From the NCBI GenBank assembly GCA_002771395.1, contig PCSS01000024.1, positions 1 to 6,490 on the forward strand: a DNA stretch of 6,490 bases. Reading direction: 5' to 3'. The stretch is from Bacteroidetes bacterium CG23_combo_of_CG06-09_8_20_14_all_32_9. GTDB lineage: Bacteria > Bacteroidota > Bacteroidia > Bacteroidales > GWA2-32-17. The translations under genes and the position numbers were made by a program. The stretch's first letter is position 1. Each line of letters begins with the position of its first letter. This document shows positions 5,742-6,490 of this stretch, one piece after another. The notes under the pieces were generated by a model. The model was not told the origin of the DNA. It ran no database searches and saw nothing but the letters and a program-made list of their open reading frames with translations.

Positions 5742-6376
5742 ATTTGAATCAATATATTGAGCAATATATACTTGACCACACCGAACCCGAAAGTGATGTT
5801 TTAAAAGAATTATACCGTGAAACCAACTTGCATATTTATCATCCGCGAATGTTGTCGGGTCATTTACAGGGACGAGTTTTAAAAATGCTGAGTTGTATGA
5901 TAAAACCGTCAAATATTCTTGAAATAGGTACATATACAGGATACTCCGCAATTTGTCTTGCTGAAGGACTTGCACAAGGGGGAAAAATTCATACCATTGA
6001 AATTAACGACGAGTTGGAAGATTTTATACGATTATTTATTGCAAAAGCCGGTTTTGATGACAGAATTATTCTTCATTTTGGTGATGCTCTGAAAATTATT
6101 CCAACCCTAAATCAAAAATTCGACCTTGTATTTATTGACGGCGACAAACGTCAATACATTAATTATTATAACCTCGTTATTGAAAAAGTTAAACACGGCG
6201 GTTATATTATTGCCGATAATGTGCTTTGGAGCGGAAAAGTTGTAGAAAATCCCGAAAAAATGGATGAGCAAACACTCGGAATAGTTGAATTTAACAGGTT
6301 AGTACAAGCCGATAATCGTGTTTCAAATGTACTTTTCCCCATTCGCGATGGAATGATGGTAATGCAAAAACGGTAA
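5738..6376 (+). CDS. SAM-dependent O-methyltransferase (COMT-like)
   Basis: The 212-aa protein belongs to the class I methyltransferase family 3, related to catechol/caffeoyl-CoA O-methyltransferases and to bacterial TrmR/YrrM. Visible motifs are LEIGTYTGYS (61-70, SAM glycine loop), E88 in HTIEIN (ribose contact), GDAL (115-118), and VFIDGDKRQY (131-140). D134, D160 and N161 (IIADNVLW) are the expected divalent-metal ligands and K137 the likely catalytic lysine. The N-terminal 40 residues match the family's helical lid (HIYHPRMLSGHLQGRVL). It transfers a methyl group from SAM to a hydroxyl in a metal-dependent way. TrmR relatives methylate 5-hydroxyuridine in tRNA, so a tRNA wobble base is one candidate substrate, but small phenolics cannot be excluded. 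The start overlaps the M16 stop and no SD is present. The stop is TAA. Confidence 0.9.
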   Translation: MNLNQYIEQYILDHTEPESDVLKELYRETNLHIYHPRMLSGHLQGRVLKMLSCMIKPSNILEIGTYTGYSAICLAEGLAQGGKIHTIEINDELEDFIRLFIAKAGFDDRIILHFGDALKIIPTLNQKFDLVFIDGDKRQYINYYNLVIEKVKHGGYIIADNVLWSGKVVENPEKMDEQTLGIVEFNRLVQADNRVSNVLFPIRDGMMVMQKR

Positions 6377-6490
6377 AATAATTACTCATCCATAGTGTTG
6401 CTAATTTTTTAATACATAGGACACAGGGCTATCAAAGTCGCATAGAGATAAATTTTTGGTAAAATTGTTTGAAAAAGAGCAATATTGTCA
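6377..6490. other. Non-coding tail after the operon
   Basis: These 114 bases show no start for another plus-strand gene and no clear hairpin-plus-T-run terminator. The stretch 6412-6446 has two CATAG words (ATACATAGGACACAGG, GTCGCATAGAG) and resembles short CATAG-type intergenic repeats, but only one instance is visible, so I do not call a repeat family. Confidence 0.4.

Noticed and set aside
5721..5975. Minus-strand open frame of 84 codons
   Set aside because: Antisense to the start of the methyltransferase, including its SAM-binding loop.

Overview
The window is AT-rich DNA from a member of the Bacteroidota, probably an environmental Bacteroidales-like lineage. This rests on several things visible in the sequence: no start codon has a Shine-Dalgarno purine tract, promoter-like boxes fit the Bacteroidota TTTG / TAnnTTTG pattern rather than the sigma-70 one, a secreted protein has a signal peptide ending in FAQ, and a small zinc-ribbon protein of a type I associate with this phylum is present. 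No species can be named.

Layout. Bases 1-214 are non-coding and hold a three-armed inverted repeat plus an outward (leftward) promoter-like box. Bases 215-2037 carry two minus-strand genes only 14 bp apart: an M17 leucyl aminopeptidase (pepA-type), then a 121-aa zinc-ribbon protein of unknown function. Bases 2038-2406 are a non-coding gap with the pepA promoter, a short perfect palindrome and a possible MITE-like structure. Bases 2407-3933 (minus) encode a secreted S41-type peptidase in visibly more AT-rich DNA. Bases 3934-4520 are a 587-bp gap that starts with a promoter almost identical to the pepA one. It then holds nested inverted repeats (a REP-like element inside longer CACCAAA-type arms), a second copy of the inverted repeat from the left edge, and the promoter of the rightward genes. 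Bases 4521-6376 (plus) are two translationally overlapping genes: an M16 zinc peptidase and a SAM-dependent O-methyltransferase. Bases 6377-6490 show no gene.

How the parts relate. Three unrelated peptidases (M17 cytosolic exopeptidase, S41 exported serine peptidase, M16 cytosolic zinc peptidase) sit within 6.5 kb. They form two or three transcription units and I see no evidence that they make one pathway. The real couplings are pepA with the zinc-ribbon gene (short gap, same strand) and M16 with the methyltransferase (ATGA overlap). I do not see a clear new defence or mobile system. The most interesting material is non-coding: a 40-bp promoter shared by two adjacent genes, a dispersed inverted repeat with a third arm that permits two exclusive hairpins, and the nested palindromes between the divergent genes.
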